DNA of 64,000 nucleotides from Orientia tsutsugamushi (lineage in GTDB: Bacteria; Pseudomonadota; Alphaproteobacteria; Rickettsiales; Rickettsiaceae). Both the position numbers and the translations under genes were made by a program. Of the stretch, positions 38,588 through 47,947 are shown piece by piece. The notes beneath the pieces are model-generated. The model was not told the DNA's origin. It saw only the letters and a program-made list of their open reading frames with translations, and ran no database searches. The stretch lies in contig NZ_LS398548.1 of assembly GCF_900327275.1 (NCBI RefSeq), positions 1,984,001 to 2,048,000 on the forward strand. Reading direction: 5' to 3'. Every line of letters starts with the position of its first letter. The first letter of the stretch is position 1.

Positions 38588-39260
38588 CTTTCAGATCTAA
38601 ATTGTTATCTGCAGTAATATAACAATCTGTGCTAAATTATGTCAATATGAACTGATAAATATCTTTAGTTACTGAGTAATTAGTTGAATAATGTAATATT
38701 CTTATCAAGAAATTACATTTTTGAGTTGATTATATAGAGCATGGGAATATGAAGTTATATATAGCATAATCCAAAAGGAAGTTAAATTATGAGAGAAAAG
38801 AGGTATAGAAAAGAAAAAATAAGAAGAGATAGGAAATATGTGATCAGAATATCCATATGATTTAAGAAAGATAGTAATTCATAGAAGAAGGAGAAACAAT
38901 AGCAAAAGCAAGAAGAGTATTTAATATAGTGCGATGTGAAGTTATGTATATGATTGTTTAAATGCGAGAGCTGATTAAACCTTTTGTTGTACCAACAGAA
39001 GCCTACTGGTACATGCAATGGAGTGATCCTATGTATGAAGCTATCATGACAATACATTCATGGTTCAAGAAAAATTAACTAACTAGAAAAATAAGTTATT
39101 GAATATTTTACATGCTTTAACAATTGATAGTCCCTCATCTACCGCTTTGAATATCTTCATTCTTAAATCATAACTGTATCTTCTTGCCATTATTTATCTA
39201 TTATTTTTTATACTCTTTTCATATTAGCATATTATGTACCTATTCCCTACGTTCGTGCTA

Positions 39261-39302
39261 TATAACTAAACTACTATAAAACAGTTATAATAGTTTGGCT
39301 AT
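39261..39302. repeat. Type C IS terminal repeat
   Basis: TATAACTAAACTACTATAAA then ACAGTTATAATAGTTTGGCTAT. It matches the reverse complement of 37272-37301 and 48654-48681 and resembles a terminal inverted repeat of an IS630-like element with TA flanks. Confidence 0.6.
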
Positions 39303-39474
39303 CACTATCACCTAGATACGCCTTTCGAAAAGTATAAACGAATTATTCCTCATACAGATCAATCAATTTATAAACAGCTGCAATAAGTTGATGTGCTTGC
39401 TATGTACTTATCGGTGGTAGAGTTTTCATGCAATAAACATAAATTGTTAATATGGTTAGTACCATCACATCTTA

Positions 39475-39504
39475 TATAGCTAAACCGCACTGCTATAAAA
39501 CAGA
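39475..39504. repeat. Type C IS terminal repeat, diverged
   Basis: TATAGCTAAACCGCACTGCT then ATAAAACAGA, a diverged copy of the type C terminus, directly upstream of the histidine-kinase relic. Confidence 0.5.
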
Positions 39505-39515
39505 TAGACGCTGAA

Positions 39516-40555
39516 TTGCAAAAACTATACTGTCAGCTAGAGGAATCTTGGCAAGTAAGCATAAAACTCATAGATTGGATACAATATTTTAGGCGAATCG
39601 TAAATAACTATGATAAAAAAAAGATAAATATAATAGCCTCTCTGAATGGAATAATTTTTTTATTTAGACAATATATAGAATCAACAAATGTAAGAATTGA
39701 AAAATTTAATATAGAACCGCTAACCAATGGATGGTACAAATTCCTCCAATACCAATTACGTTGGTGAATGGAGAGAGTGAGAATATCGATGAATATATGG
39801 AAATAATAACAAAGCTAAGAAAAGCGAAGTATCATGTCGAGGCAGCTGAATCATTGAAAGAATATTGTACAGATTTAATACAGGAGATTAAATATAGATT
39901 TAATATTGCAACGAGTGAAATTGTAAGGCTTGCAAGCGAGATCATGTTAAATGATTCGGAAAATAAAGATAAGCTGAAAACAATATTAAATCGATCAGCA
40001 AATCTCCAAGAGTACTGTAATGATGTAGTTTACACGCTTAGAAGCGAAATTGAGCATGAAAATTTATGTTTAAAAAAATTTAGCATACAAAAGCTAGTAA
40101 AGGATGCCGTCAGGAGACTAGAAGACATTGCAAAAGAGAAAGATATAAAAATCAATTACAATTTTCAGTACAAAATGAAGGATATTGTGACTGGAAATAG
40201 TGATCACTTACAAGCTATATTAAGTCAATTAATAGGAAGCGTCATTAGATTTAATCACAGATGCCAGGTTATAATTACGGTTCATTTGTTTACTGTAAAA
40301 AATTATATAAAAAGCGATAACATACTACAATTTAGAATACACGATACAGGAAGTGGTATTTCAAAAGAAAAATTAGGGAATATAAAAGCTAAATTAGCTG
40401 ATTTTGAGTTGGTACGAGACTATCCGCTAATGCTTGAATCAGGATTATGGTTTGTAAATTACCTTATTAATCAACTTAATGGAGAAATGGAAATAGAAAG
40501 CGAAAAAGACAAGTTTACAACCATTACTTGCAATATTCCAGTACAACTTTTTTAA
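39516..40555 (+). pseudogene. Truncated histidine kinase relic (RAGE cargo type)
   Basis: Two overlapping frames (39516-39767 and 39731-40555) together read as the end of a sensor histidine kinase, so a frameshift lies near 39735-39760. The second part has a DHp-like helical pair (EIKYRFNIATSEIVRLASEI, with Tyr where a phospho-accepting His would be expected). An HATPase region has an N-box-like stretch NSDHLQAILSQLIGSVIRFN and a G1 box FRIHDTGSGISKEKL. The membrane and sensor part is missing and the 5' end begins next to an IS terminus. Autophosphorylation is therefore doubtful. It is followed by a SpoT-like gene, a pairing seen in Orientia RAGE cargo. Confidence 0.75.
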
Positions 40556-40622
40556 TCAAATTAATTCGCTTCTTTTTCAGTTTTTGTCTGAGATTGGAGT
40601 ACATAAAAAGTTTAATTTATTG

Positions 40623-40628
40623 TATAAT
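40623..40628 (+). promoter_or_regulatory. Likely -10 element of the SpoT-like gene
   Basis: TATAAT in the context TTGTATAATTTATTAA, 28 bases before the ATG. The equivalent region before the other SpoT-like locus (44550-44555, minus strand) is the same: GGTATAATTTATTAA. No convincing -35 box is visible. Confidence 0.5.
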
Positions 40629-40655
40629 TTATTAAAGATTATTTAGAGATGAAAA

Positions 40656-41234
40656 ATGATAGACTTTTATAGCGAAAGCTTACTAAATAAGCTGTTTGAA
40701 ACCAACGTAAGATTTAATACTGAAATTGATCTTGATAAAGTTGAAAAAGCAATATTTTATGCCCAAAAATATCATGGTCAGCAAAAGAGAGATACAGGAG
40801 AACTATACTACACACATCCATTAGAAGTAGCTTATATGGTAGCAGACTACAGCTTTGAAACAGATACAATTATTACTGCAATACTACATGATACACTAGA
40901 AGATACAACATTAACTAAAGAAAAGATTGTTAAGGTATTCGGTAGAAAATTGCAGAACAGGTTTCAGATCTTACCAAGATTAAGGATAATAAAAAAAATC
41001 AGTTCTAGAGAGATGATTCAAACATTATATAACCGAAATAAAACAGAACTATTATTAATTAAGCTTTTCGACCGATTCCATAATATTCAGACTGTATCAA
41101 TAAAACCTTATGAAAAAAGACAAGAAATCATACTAGAAACTCAGCAAGAATTTATACCTCTTGCTGAATATCTTAAATTACCAGAAATTGCTATAGAGCT
41201 AAATAAATACTGTGAGCTTTATACTACCAAATAA
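40656..41234 (+). CDS. Short SpoT-like (p)ppGpp hydrolase (HD domain), altered core
   Basis: 192 residues consisting of an HD hydrolase domain: AIFYAQKYHGQQKRDTGELY, YTHPLEVAYMV and the metal-binding ILHDTLEDTTLTKEKIV. The family would hydrolyse (p)ppGpp or a related nucleotide. Residues about 96-114 (RKLQNRFQILPRLRIIKK) do not fit. Shifting one base gives KIAEQVSDLTKIKDNKK, which matches EQVSDLTRVRNNKK of the homologue at 43947. Two compensating frameshifts (near 40942 and in the A-run at 40991-40998) have therefore replaced an active-site helix. The ORF is open but probably inactive. It lacks the synthetase, TGS and ACT domains of full SpoT. Confidence 0.8.
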   Translation: MIDFYSESLLNKLFETNVRFNTEIDLDKVEKAIFYAQKYHGQQKRDTGELYYTHPLEVAYMVADYSFETDTIITAILHDTLEDTTLTKEKIVKVFGRKLQNRFQILPRLRIIKKISSREMIQTLYNRNKTELLLIKLFDRFHNIQTVSIKPYEKRQEIILETQQEFIPLAEYLKLPEIAIELNKYCELYTTK

Positions 41235-41352
41235 GCTAAAGTTTAATAGGTGGTTAATGTAGTGAATTGCAGAAATTAAAATTCAATAAGAGAATGTTCA
41301 TGTAAGTTATTTTGTTGTATAATTTAAAAAGAATAGAAAATATGAAAAATAT

Positions 41353-42267
41353 ATGCACTTATCAAGATTTTTAGATCCAAAGAATGATGTAGCATTTAAA
41401 AAGATATTTGGATCAGAAAAAAACAAGGACATACTAATACATTTTCTGAACGATATATTGTTGTTTGAAGGGAATAGAAAAATAATAGAAGTAGAGTTTT
41501 TAGGAACGATATTAGATGCAGACATAGCGTCCAAAAAAGAATCAATAGTAGATGTTTTGTGTAAAGATAAAAACGGTGCGCAATATATAATAGAAATGCA
41601 AGTAGATCCTACACAAGGATTTGAAAAAAGAGCGCAGTATTATGCCGCAAAAGCATATGGCAGGCAACCAAATAGAGGAAAGGAAGGAAAATACTCAGAC
41701 CTAAAGGAAGTTATATTTATAGCTATAGCAGATTATAAATTGTTTCCAAACAAAGAAGACTATATATCAAGGCATGTAATATTGGATAAAAAGACATATG
41801 AGCATGATCTAAAGGACTTTTCATTTACCTTTATAGAATTACCAAAATTTAAAAAAAATAGAGTGGAAGAGTTAAGTGATATAACAGAGAAGTGGTGCTA
41901 TTTTTTTAAACATGCAAAAGAAACAACATTAGATGGATATAATAAAATAATAGGTGAAGATTTAATAATAAAAAGAGCGTATGAGGCATTAGATCAGTTT
42001 AATTGGAGTGAAGATGAACTAATAACCTATGAACAAGAGTTAAAGCGTATATGGGATAATAAAGCAGTAGAAGATTATAAACTCGAACGCGCTAAAGCTG
42101 AAGGTAAAGCTGAAGGTAAAGCTGAAGGCATAAAGCTCGGTGAAGCTAAAGCAAAAAAAGATTTGGCAATAAAATTATTGAAATCTGAATTATCAGTTGA
42201 GACAATTGCTGAATATACGGATTTATCAATACAAGAAGTATTAAATTTAAAAAATAGCATAAAATAA
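41353..42267 (+). CDS. Rpn/PD-(D/E)XK nuclease family protein (PDDEXK_2 type)
   Basis: 304 residues of the recombination-promoting nuclease/putative transposase family. FLDPKNDVAFKKIFGSEKNK opens it. The nuclease core has IVDVLCKDKNGAQYIIEMQ near residue 60, with D and ExQ of the PD-(D/E)XK site, and an internal helical part follows. The C-terminus has a small AEGKAEGKAEG repeat followed by a helix (LLKSELSVETIAEYTDLSIQ) common to the family. TTGTATAAT at 41315-41323 may be its -10. These proteins are abundant in Rickettsiales mobile DNA; their role is unsettled. Intact. Confidence 0.85.
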   Translation: MHLSRFLDPKNDVAFKKIFGSEKNKDILIHFLNDILLFEGNRKIIEVEFLGTILDADIASKKESIVDVLCKDKNGAQYIIEMQVDPTQGFEKRAQYYAAKAYGRQPNRGKEGKYSDLKEVIFIAIADYKLFPNKEDYISRHVILDKKTYEHDLKDFSFTFIELPKFKKNRVEELSDITEKWCYFFKHAKETTLDGYNKIIGEDLIIKRAYEALDQFNWSEDELITYEQELKRIWDNKAVEDYKLERAKAEGKAEGKAEGIKLGEAKAKKDLAIKLLKSELSVETIAEYTDLSIQEVLNLKNSIK

Positions 42268-42345
42268 TAAGAAATATACAACATACAAAATTTTACCTTT
42301 AATGTGTTGTATGCTATTTCTATTAAATCATATAGATGCCTTATA

Positions 42346-42609
42346 TCACACTACAAGTTTTATACTATACTGAACATTGAGAAGGCCATTCTTTAAGGCC
42401 TCAATGTCCTTAACATGGCCGCACCATTCTTGACGAAAACTATTCCATTTTAAGCAATGAAGGCGAATGTGGCGCTTAGTGTTTTCGTCTGGTTCAGAGG
42501 CAAATTTTAAAATCACAGCAGCTTTATTTTGCTGTTCTTTATCAAAAATATCTTTACCTATTGTAGTCCAATGATTCTGAACATTTGGATGTAAAGATAG
42601 CTGGTTCAA
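42346..42609 (-). pseudogene. 5'-truncated TraD copy
   Basis: From residue 6 on (LHPNVQNHWTTIGKDIFDKE and the rest to GLLNVQY) this is nearly identical to the C-terminal 80 residues of TraD at 58147-58602. The first half is missing and the first few residues come from foreign sequence near the type B MITE at 42651. The C-terminal five residues also differ (SIKLVV). It is an open frame but only half of a TraD. Confidence 0.85.
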
Positions 42610-42650
42610 AAAAAAGTAGCATTATTTTTTGAACTCTAAGATTTTTGATA

Positions 42651-42754
42651 TATAGTCATTTACAATGAAGTTTGCGTATAAAATATCCTGTTAGTAAATC
42701 TTATGATGCTATTGTCGCTTTTTTTATGCTCAAACCTCATTGTAAATGACTATA
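42651..42754. repeat. IS630-derived MITE, type B (copy 3)
   Basis: 104 bases between TATAGTCATTTACAATGAAG and ...TTGTAAATGACTATA, nearly identical to 33845-33948. It lies at the broken 5' side of the truncated traD copy. Confidence 0.87.
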
Positions 42755-42904
42755 GTCTATAATCTAGAATAATAAAACATTCTTAACTTATGAACATGTG
42801 ACTCTGTACCTTGATTCTAAAAATTAATCAGTTATGATGCGGAGATTGCTTTTTTTAATTTTTTGTGCAAGTTCATTTGCTAACTGGTATGCGTACACAT
42901 TTTT

Positions 42905-43165
42905 CTATTGCATTTCTAGCTTTTTTAAAACCTTGCTAATATAAGGTGCTATTAAACCTGGATTATACTTAATAGCTAAATTAAACTTCTTTATTGCTTC
43001 TTGATGTTGTCCTAATTTCCTCAAAGCAACTCCTTTATTCATATAAGCTTCTGCCAGATCTGGTTTATGCTTAATAGCTATATCATAATTATCTATTGCT
43101 TCTTGATATTGACCTAATTCGTATAAAGCAATTCCTTGTACATATCGATGGTGAAGATAATACAA
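42905..43165 (-). CDS. Small TPR protein, probably a fragment
   Basis: 86 residues with two clean tetratricopeptide repeats (ALYELGQYQEAIDNYDIAIK, then ALRKLGQHQEAIKKFNLAIK) and half repeats on either side. The start MYYLHHRYVQGIALYELG lies inside a repeat, so the gene is probably the 3' end of a longer TPR gene. TPR proteins are frequent RAGE cargo in Orientia and mediate protein-protein contacts. Bases 42755-42904 contain no gene. Confidence 0.7.
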   Translation of the reverse strand: MYYLHHRYVQGIALYELGQYQEAIDNYDIAIKHKPDLAEAYMNKGVALRKLGQHQEAIKKFNLAIKYNPGLIAPYISKVLKKLEMQ

Positions 43166-43267
43166 CGAATGCTAATATAACAGCATAACATGGTTGTAAA
43201 ATTGATTTCAAAACATTCATATTAACTTCTCTTTATTAGCATTAACATATTAGCTATCTGTTGAAAC

Positions 43268-43912
43268 CTAATACCATGGGACCGATTGTTCCGTTAGAAA
43301 GTTGAATACATCTGCATTACCGCTTTTAGCAGCATAATCTATAGTAGTCATGCCGTTATCATCTTTTGCATCAATATCTGCTCCATAATCAATCAAAAGC
43401 TGTATAATATCTATGATTTTATTACGAATAGCAATATGTAGTAGCGTTTCTCCTTCATCATATTTTTTATTAATACCAGTAGAATTATGTTTTAGCATAA
43501 TTGCTAAAGGTTCTACACATTTGCATTCAACAGCATCAGATAAAGGTGTATTACCTTGATTATTCTCGATATTTACATCAGCATTATATTTTAGCAGTAA
43601 TGCTATATGATCATTGCAATAGGTAGGATATTTTTCGAAAAATTCATAATATACTTGAATTGTTTCAACAACAAGATGTAAAGCAGTGTGCCCATCATTA
43701 TCTTGTGCGTTTACGTTAGCTTCATTGTTCAACAAAATCTTAGCAATAGGTAGATTCTTATATTTCAAAGCAACAGATAAAGCAGTAGTGCCATCTTTAT
43801 ATTTTGAATTGACAAGTGTAATATCCTTATTAATAAGCTGCTTCACTTTTTTAATATCACCATCTTGAATAGCGCTATGTAAGGTATACTTAGTCTTAGA
43901 TTTTAATATCAT
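43268..43912 (-). CDS. Ankyrin-repeat protein, short
   Basis: 214 residues, almost entirely ankyrin repeats: YTLHSAIQDGDIKKVKQLIN, DGTTALSVALKYKNLPIAKI, DGHTALHLVVETIQ, QGNTPLSDAVECK, EGETLLHIAIRNKIIDIIQL and NGMTTIDYAAKSGNADVFNF, about six units. The N-terminal cap looks complete and there is no signal peptide. A C-terminal tail of 8 residues leaves no room for an F-box. A host-protein-binding role is inferred from the family. Confidence 0.85.
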   Translation of the reverse strand: MILKSKTKYTLHSAIQDGDIKKVKQLINKDITLVNSKYKDGTTALSVALKYKNLPIAKILLNNEANVNAQDNDGHTALHLVVETIQVYYEFFEKYPTYCNDHIALLLKYNADVNIENNQGNTPLSDAVECKCVEPLAIMLKHNSTGINKKYDEGETLLHIAIRNKIIDIIQLLIDYGADIDAKDDNGMTTIDYAAKSGNADVFNFLTEQSVPWY

Positions 43913-43946
43913 ATATTTAATCCTTTCATTCTCAATTATTTACTCA

Positions 43947-44522
43947 TTAGCTAGCATGAAGTTTACAATATTCGCTTAAGCGTTCTCCAATCTCTGGTAG
44001 TTTAAGGTATTCAGCAAGAGCTATAAATTCTTGCTGCGTTTCAAATATTATTTCTTGCCTTTTGTGAGGAGGTTTGATGAATATAGTTGTAATATTATGG
44101 AATCTATCAAAAAGCTTGATCAGTAATAGTTCTGTTTTATTTTGGCTGCGTAATATTTGTATCATTTCCATAGCACTGATTTTCTTATTATTCCTAACCC
44201 TTGTGAGATCTGAAACTTGTTCTGCAATATTACTACCAAATTCGTAACTTATTCTTTCTTTAGTTAGTTTTGTGTCTTCAAGTGTATCATGTAGTATTGC
44301 AGTAATAATTGTATCTGTTTCAAAGCTGTAGTCTGATACCATGTAGGCTACTTTCAATGGATGTGTGTAGTAGAGTTCTCAAGTATCTCTCTTTTGCTGG
44401 CAATGATATTTTTTAGCGTAAAGTATTGCTTTTTCAACTCTATCAAGATCAATTTTGGTGTTAAATCTTATGTTGGTTCTGAACAGCTTATTTATTAAGC
44501 TCTCACTATAAAAATCTATCAT
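43947..44522 (-). pseudogene. SpoT-like (p)ppGpp hydrolase with one nonsense codon
   Basis: Reading from ATG 44520-44522 the frame gives the N-terminal helices and QQKRDT, then a single TGA where GELYYTHP is expected (the homologue at 40656 has RDTGELYYTHP). The frame then stays open to the end (MVSDYSFETDTIITAILHDT, EQVSDLTRVRNNKK, LPEIGERLSEYCKLHAS). Thus one G-to-T type change in the Gly codon disrupts it. Re-initiation at the ATG near 44357 would give a 136-residue protein lacking the first metal-binding His. The promoter region resembles that of the 40656 gene. Confidence 0.82.
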
Positions 44523-44549
44523 TGCACACCTCTAAATGGTTATTAATAA

Positions 44550-44555
44550 ATTATA
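44550..44555 (-). promoter_or_regulatory. Likely -10 element of the second SpoT-like locus
   Basis: On the minus strand TATAAT in GGTATAATTTATTAATAA, 27 bases before the ATG at 44522, conserved with 40623-40628. The remaining bases to 44755 hold no gene. Confidence 0.45.
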
Positions 44556-44755
44556 CCATAATTCAAACTTTTTGTATACTCCAATCCCAGATAAAAACTG
44601 GAAAAGAAGCAAATTAAATTATAAATTTTTTGAATTCAGTTATCACGATGCTAAAACTAACCTTGAGTTGCATATCTCTGGTGTTAATGAGTAAAATTTT
44701 GCTGTAATTTTTTTTTGGACCAGCATTTTTTCATTTATGCATAATCTAGTGTTTA

Positions 44756-46204
44756 TTAACCTTGCTGAGAGTTTTTAACAATATTGCCAAATTTAGAATA
44801 CCTACTATTATAGTGCAACTTCACTGTACCAACTGGCCCATTACGGTGTTTAGCAACAATTATTTCAGCAGTGTTATAACATTTATTTTGTCTAGCTTTC
44901 CATTCTGTGTATTCTGGAGTACCTGGATCTTGTTCTGATCTAGACAAGTAATATTCGTCCCGATATATAAGCATTACAATATCTGCATCTTGTTCAATGG
45001 AGCCTGATTCTCGTAGATCTGAAAGAATAGGCTTTTTATCTGACCTTTGTTCTACAGCTCTAGACAATTGAGATAACGCAATGATTGAAATATTGAGCTC
45101 TTTAGCAAGAGCTTTTAAGCTCTGAGTAATTTCAGAAATCTCCTGTACTCGATTATACTGACTTCCTCTGTTATCAATTTTTATTAGCTGTAAATAATCA
45201 ACAAATAATATTGCTAAATTATGTGTACGTTTAAGTCTACGAGCTCGAGATCTAATTGCAGATATCGAGATTGCTGGAGCATCATCTATAAAAAAATTCC
45301 ACTTTTGTATTTCGTCTTGTACAGTCTTTAACTTATCAATATCTTGTTCACCTATTTTACCGTTAAATAATGCAGAGCTATTAATTTCTGATTCTATAGA
45401 AAGAATTCGAGTAGAGATTTGCTGAGATGACATTTCTAAAGAAAAGAATCCAACTGATGGTTTTATATTAGAAACTTTGCTATTTTGTTGAGTAGATGAT
45501 GATAAAAAATATTTACAAGCATTTACAGCTAAGTTAACTCCTAAAGCAGTTTTACCCATTGATGGCCTGCCAGCTAATATTATTAGATCAGAATTTTTAA
45601 ATCCTCCAAGCTTTGAATCAAGGTCAAGTATTCCACTACTGATACCATTAATAGAGTTTTTATTTTTAATAGCAGCTGAAATTGATGTCCATGATTCTTC
45701 AATTGAAGTTTGCAATTTTGTAAATCCTTTACTTAAAGTTCCTCTTGAACCTAGATCATATAATTGAGATTCAGCAGTTTCGATCTGAGTTATAGCTAAA
45801 TCTGCTAAAGTAGAAGAATATGCATTTGTAACTATTTTTTCACCAATTTCAATTAAATAACGCTGCAGCGCAAGGTCATATACTATTTTGCCGTACTCAT
45901 TAACATTAACTATACTTAATGCTAAAGTTGTAAGTTTAGCTAGATAATCTACTCCACCTATTTCCTCAAATGCGAGTTCATTGCCTAGCATATTTTTGAG
46001 CGAAATTACAGTAGCGCTAATTCCTTTACTAATAATGAGATTAATTGACTTATATATTTTACCATGTAATGGTTCATAAAAATGTTCCGGCAGTAAAAAT
46101 TCGTTAATGTTATATAGCGCACGATTGTTAATCAGAATTGCTCCAAGTATCATTTGCTCTGCCTGAATATTACTTGTAGCAATCTTTGCAAGATCTTTTT
46201 CCAT
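44756..46204 (-). CDS. dnaB: Replicative DNA helicase DnaB
   Basis: 482 residues. The N-terminal DnaB domain is NIQAEQMILGAILINNRALY. The RecA-like C-terminal domain has Walker A LAGRPSMGKTALGVNLAV near residue 214, Walker B LAILFVDYLQL near 338 and the arginine-finger region VEQRSDKKPILSDLRESGSI. It unwinds DNA at the fork. No defect. It is 9 bases downstream of the plasmid-type initiator relic. Orientia RAGEs are reported to carry dnaB-like cargo, so whether this is the chromosomal helicase or a cargo copy cannot be told from this window alone. Confidence 0.95.
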   Translation of the reverse strand: MEKDLAKIATSNIQAEQMILGAILINNRALYNINEFLLPEHFYEPLHGKIYKSINLIISKGISATVISLKNMLGNELAFEEIGGVDYLAKLTTLALSIVNVNEYGKIVYDLALQRYLIEIGEKIVTNAYSSTLADLAITQIETAESQLYDLGSRGTLSKGFTKLQTSIEESWTSISAAIKNKNSINGISSGILDLDSKLGGFKNSDLIILAGRPSMGKTALGVNLAVNACKYFLSSSTQQNSKVSNIKPSVGFFSLEMSSQQISTRILSIESEINSSALFNGKIGEQDIDKLKTVQDEIQKWNFFIDDAPAISISAIRSRARRLKRTHNLAILFVDYLQLIKIDNRGSQYNRVQEISEITQSLKALAKELNISIIALSQLSRAVEQRSDKKPILSDLRESGSIEQDADIVMLIYRDEYYLSRSEQDPGTPEYTEWKARQNKCYNTAEIIVAKHRNGPVGTVKLHYNSRYSKFGNIVKNSQQG

Positions 46205-46212
46205 ATCACCCT

Positions 46213-47758
46213 TTAAATTTTATTAAAATTACTAAACTTAACTAACTCAAAAGAAAATCCCTGAGCTTTAAAAGCGTGCGCAAGATTTTCCATATGGTTG
46301 CTTGTGATGTAACTATCAGCAAATCCTGTTTTAGCTTTAATGAATATTTTTTTACTAACATTATCTTCATTTATAATGTTCAATTCGCTAAAGTATTTTT
46401 TATCAATAGTTTGACCATAACTTTTAATCAAAGATTCTCGTACTTTGTACCAAGTTGAGTTAGAGCCCAGTTGTTTACTGAGATTCAAGAGATACTCTTC
46501 TTCATTGATTTGTTTCTGTGAAACAGTTGTAGGTTGCTCAAATGGTGTAACTTGCAATTCTTGAATTTCGTATCCATATACATCTTGTACAGCTTGTAAT
46601 ATCTTTGATTCATCACATTCTGTTAGTGTGATATTTTTAAGCAACTTAACAAAAAACCTAGTTCGAACCGCTGGCCCAAAACTACAAGAAGTCAAAATTT
46701 GATAAGCCATAGCTGCTTCAAAAGAACCAGCAATTTTATGCTTCAACTGACTTTCCTTACTAAGATTTGCGCTTGTTTCAATTTGAGTAAGATATTTTTC
46801 CTTATTAAATTCGTTATCAAATCCACAGTTGTCTCTATTTGCCTGATCAGTAGTTCGTAATTCATTCGCTAACACTTTTGCTATATAGTTTAGAACTGAT
46901 GCTTTACAGCCAAAATGATAATTCGAATATCGACCTGCTAGCTTTAATAGCAATTTGTTGATAAAGTATATGTTAAAAACCTTTATCAGACTTGTGTTGC
47001 AGTGCAACTGCATCTTCTGGTGTTAGTGGGTAAAACTCTTTTAGCCTGTACTTTTTGAACCATTCTTTTTTACCATTCGAAGACTTGAGAATCTTTGTTA
47101 TTAGTGATTTAATGTCTTGATTACAATTTTTAGTTGAAGTTCGTATATCATTTTCAAAATCATCAACATTTTGAAAATTTTGTTCTTCATTTTCATTTTT
47201 TTTATTCTCTACTAACTCACCTTCAGTAGATCTAGATATTTTAGATTTTTTTATATATCTATATATGTCCCTGAAAAAAGTTTCAGGTTGACCTGAAATT
47301 TCTTTCATGTTGGGACGAAATTTTTTTTCTGGTAAGGCTATATTTTCTTCTTTCCCTTTTTCACTATAGTGCTGAAAATTTTTCAGAATTTTTATGCAAG
47401 GGACATTACGTAACTTAACATTGTCTTTAATTATTGTCCTATTTTCAACTTCAATAAAACCTGCATCTCTTAATTCTACTAAGCATTGCCTAACTCTTCT
47501 TTGACCAACATTCAGCTTATCTTCATAAAGCTGATAACTTTCCTGTAATTCATCTATATCTTTGTTGTAATAGATATGTAGTCTAAATACTATGAATGAT
47601 AAAAGCTGTTTAGATGTTTTACTTAATGCTTTTCCATTATCTCCAGTTAGCTTCCTCCATTCTGGCGGAATGATATTTCCAATAAAGTTATAAAATATTG
47701 TGTCATTATTGTTACTGTTATTATTAGCAATTTTTGCGCAATTTCTAACCTCTGAAAA
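46213..47758 (-). pseudogene. Plasmid-type replication initiator (winged helix + DnaA_N-like), frameshifted
   Basis: Two overlapping frames form one protein. From 47758 an open frame without ATG reads NFIGNIIPPEWRKLTGDNGK, then a winged-helix stretch LNVGQRRVRQCLVELRDAGF, and continues to PLTPEDAVALQHKSDKGF and a stop at 46973. The next frame (46213-47013) carries on with FNIYFINKLLLKLAGRYSNY and ends in a DnaA_N-like domain (NSTWYKVRESLIKSYGQTID through FADSYITSNHMENL). One frameshift near 46985 separates them. Initiators with a DnaA_N-like domain are known from Rickettsia plasmids. A second partial copy lies at 61701-62060. It is directly upstream of dnaB, so initiator and helicase loader partner were probably one unit. 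Confidence 0.72.
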
Positions 47759-47947
47759 TCAGATATAGCAGGTGATTTAGGCGATTTTCGCTATCAAACT
47801 CATTTTATTTTTTTTGATTTATGATATATATTTTTATTACAATTTTACATATTCAATACACAATGTTTAGTTGTTAGCAATAAAAATAAAACTAGAAATC
47901 TTAACTAAACAATGCTATAAGATTAAAGTTAGTTTTAAAAATCAAAT
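47759..47947. other. Gap before tRNA-Ser
   Basis: 189 AT-rich bases with no gene seen; the upstream part may once have carried the missing start of the initiator. Confidence 0.4.

Larger units (their letters stand above)
38588..39515. other. IS630-type remnants, no intact gene
   Basis: About 930 bases without a complete gene. On the plus strand around 38800-38960 a broken helix-turn-helix reads SEYPYDLRKIVIHRRRR and then GETIAKASRVFNI in another frame. On the minus strand, from an ATG at 39188-39190, MARRYSYDLRMKIFKAVDEG reads on to LSIVKACKIFN. Both are IS630-family transposase N-termini, in opposite directions. Type C terminal repeats lie at 39261-39302 and 39475-39504. Confidence 0.65.

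Noticed and set aside
38782-39057. 91-codon minus-strand ORF
   Set aside because: It is antisense to a degraded IS630-type HTH remnant and lacks any coding pattern.
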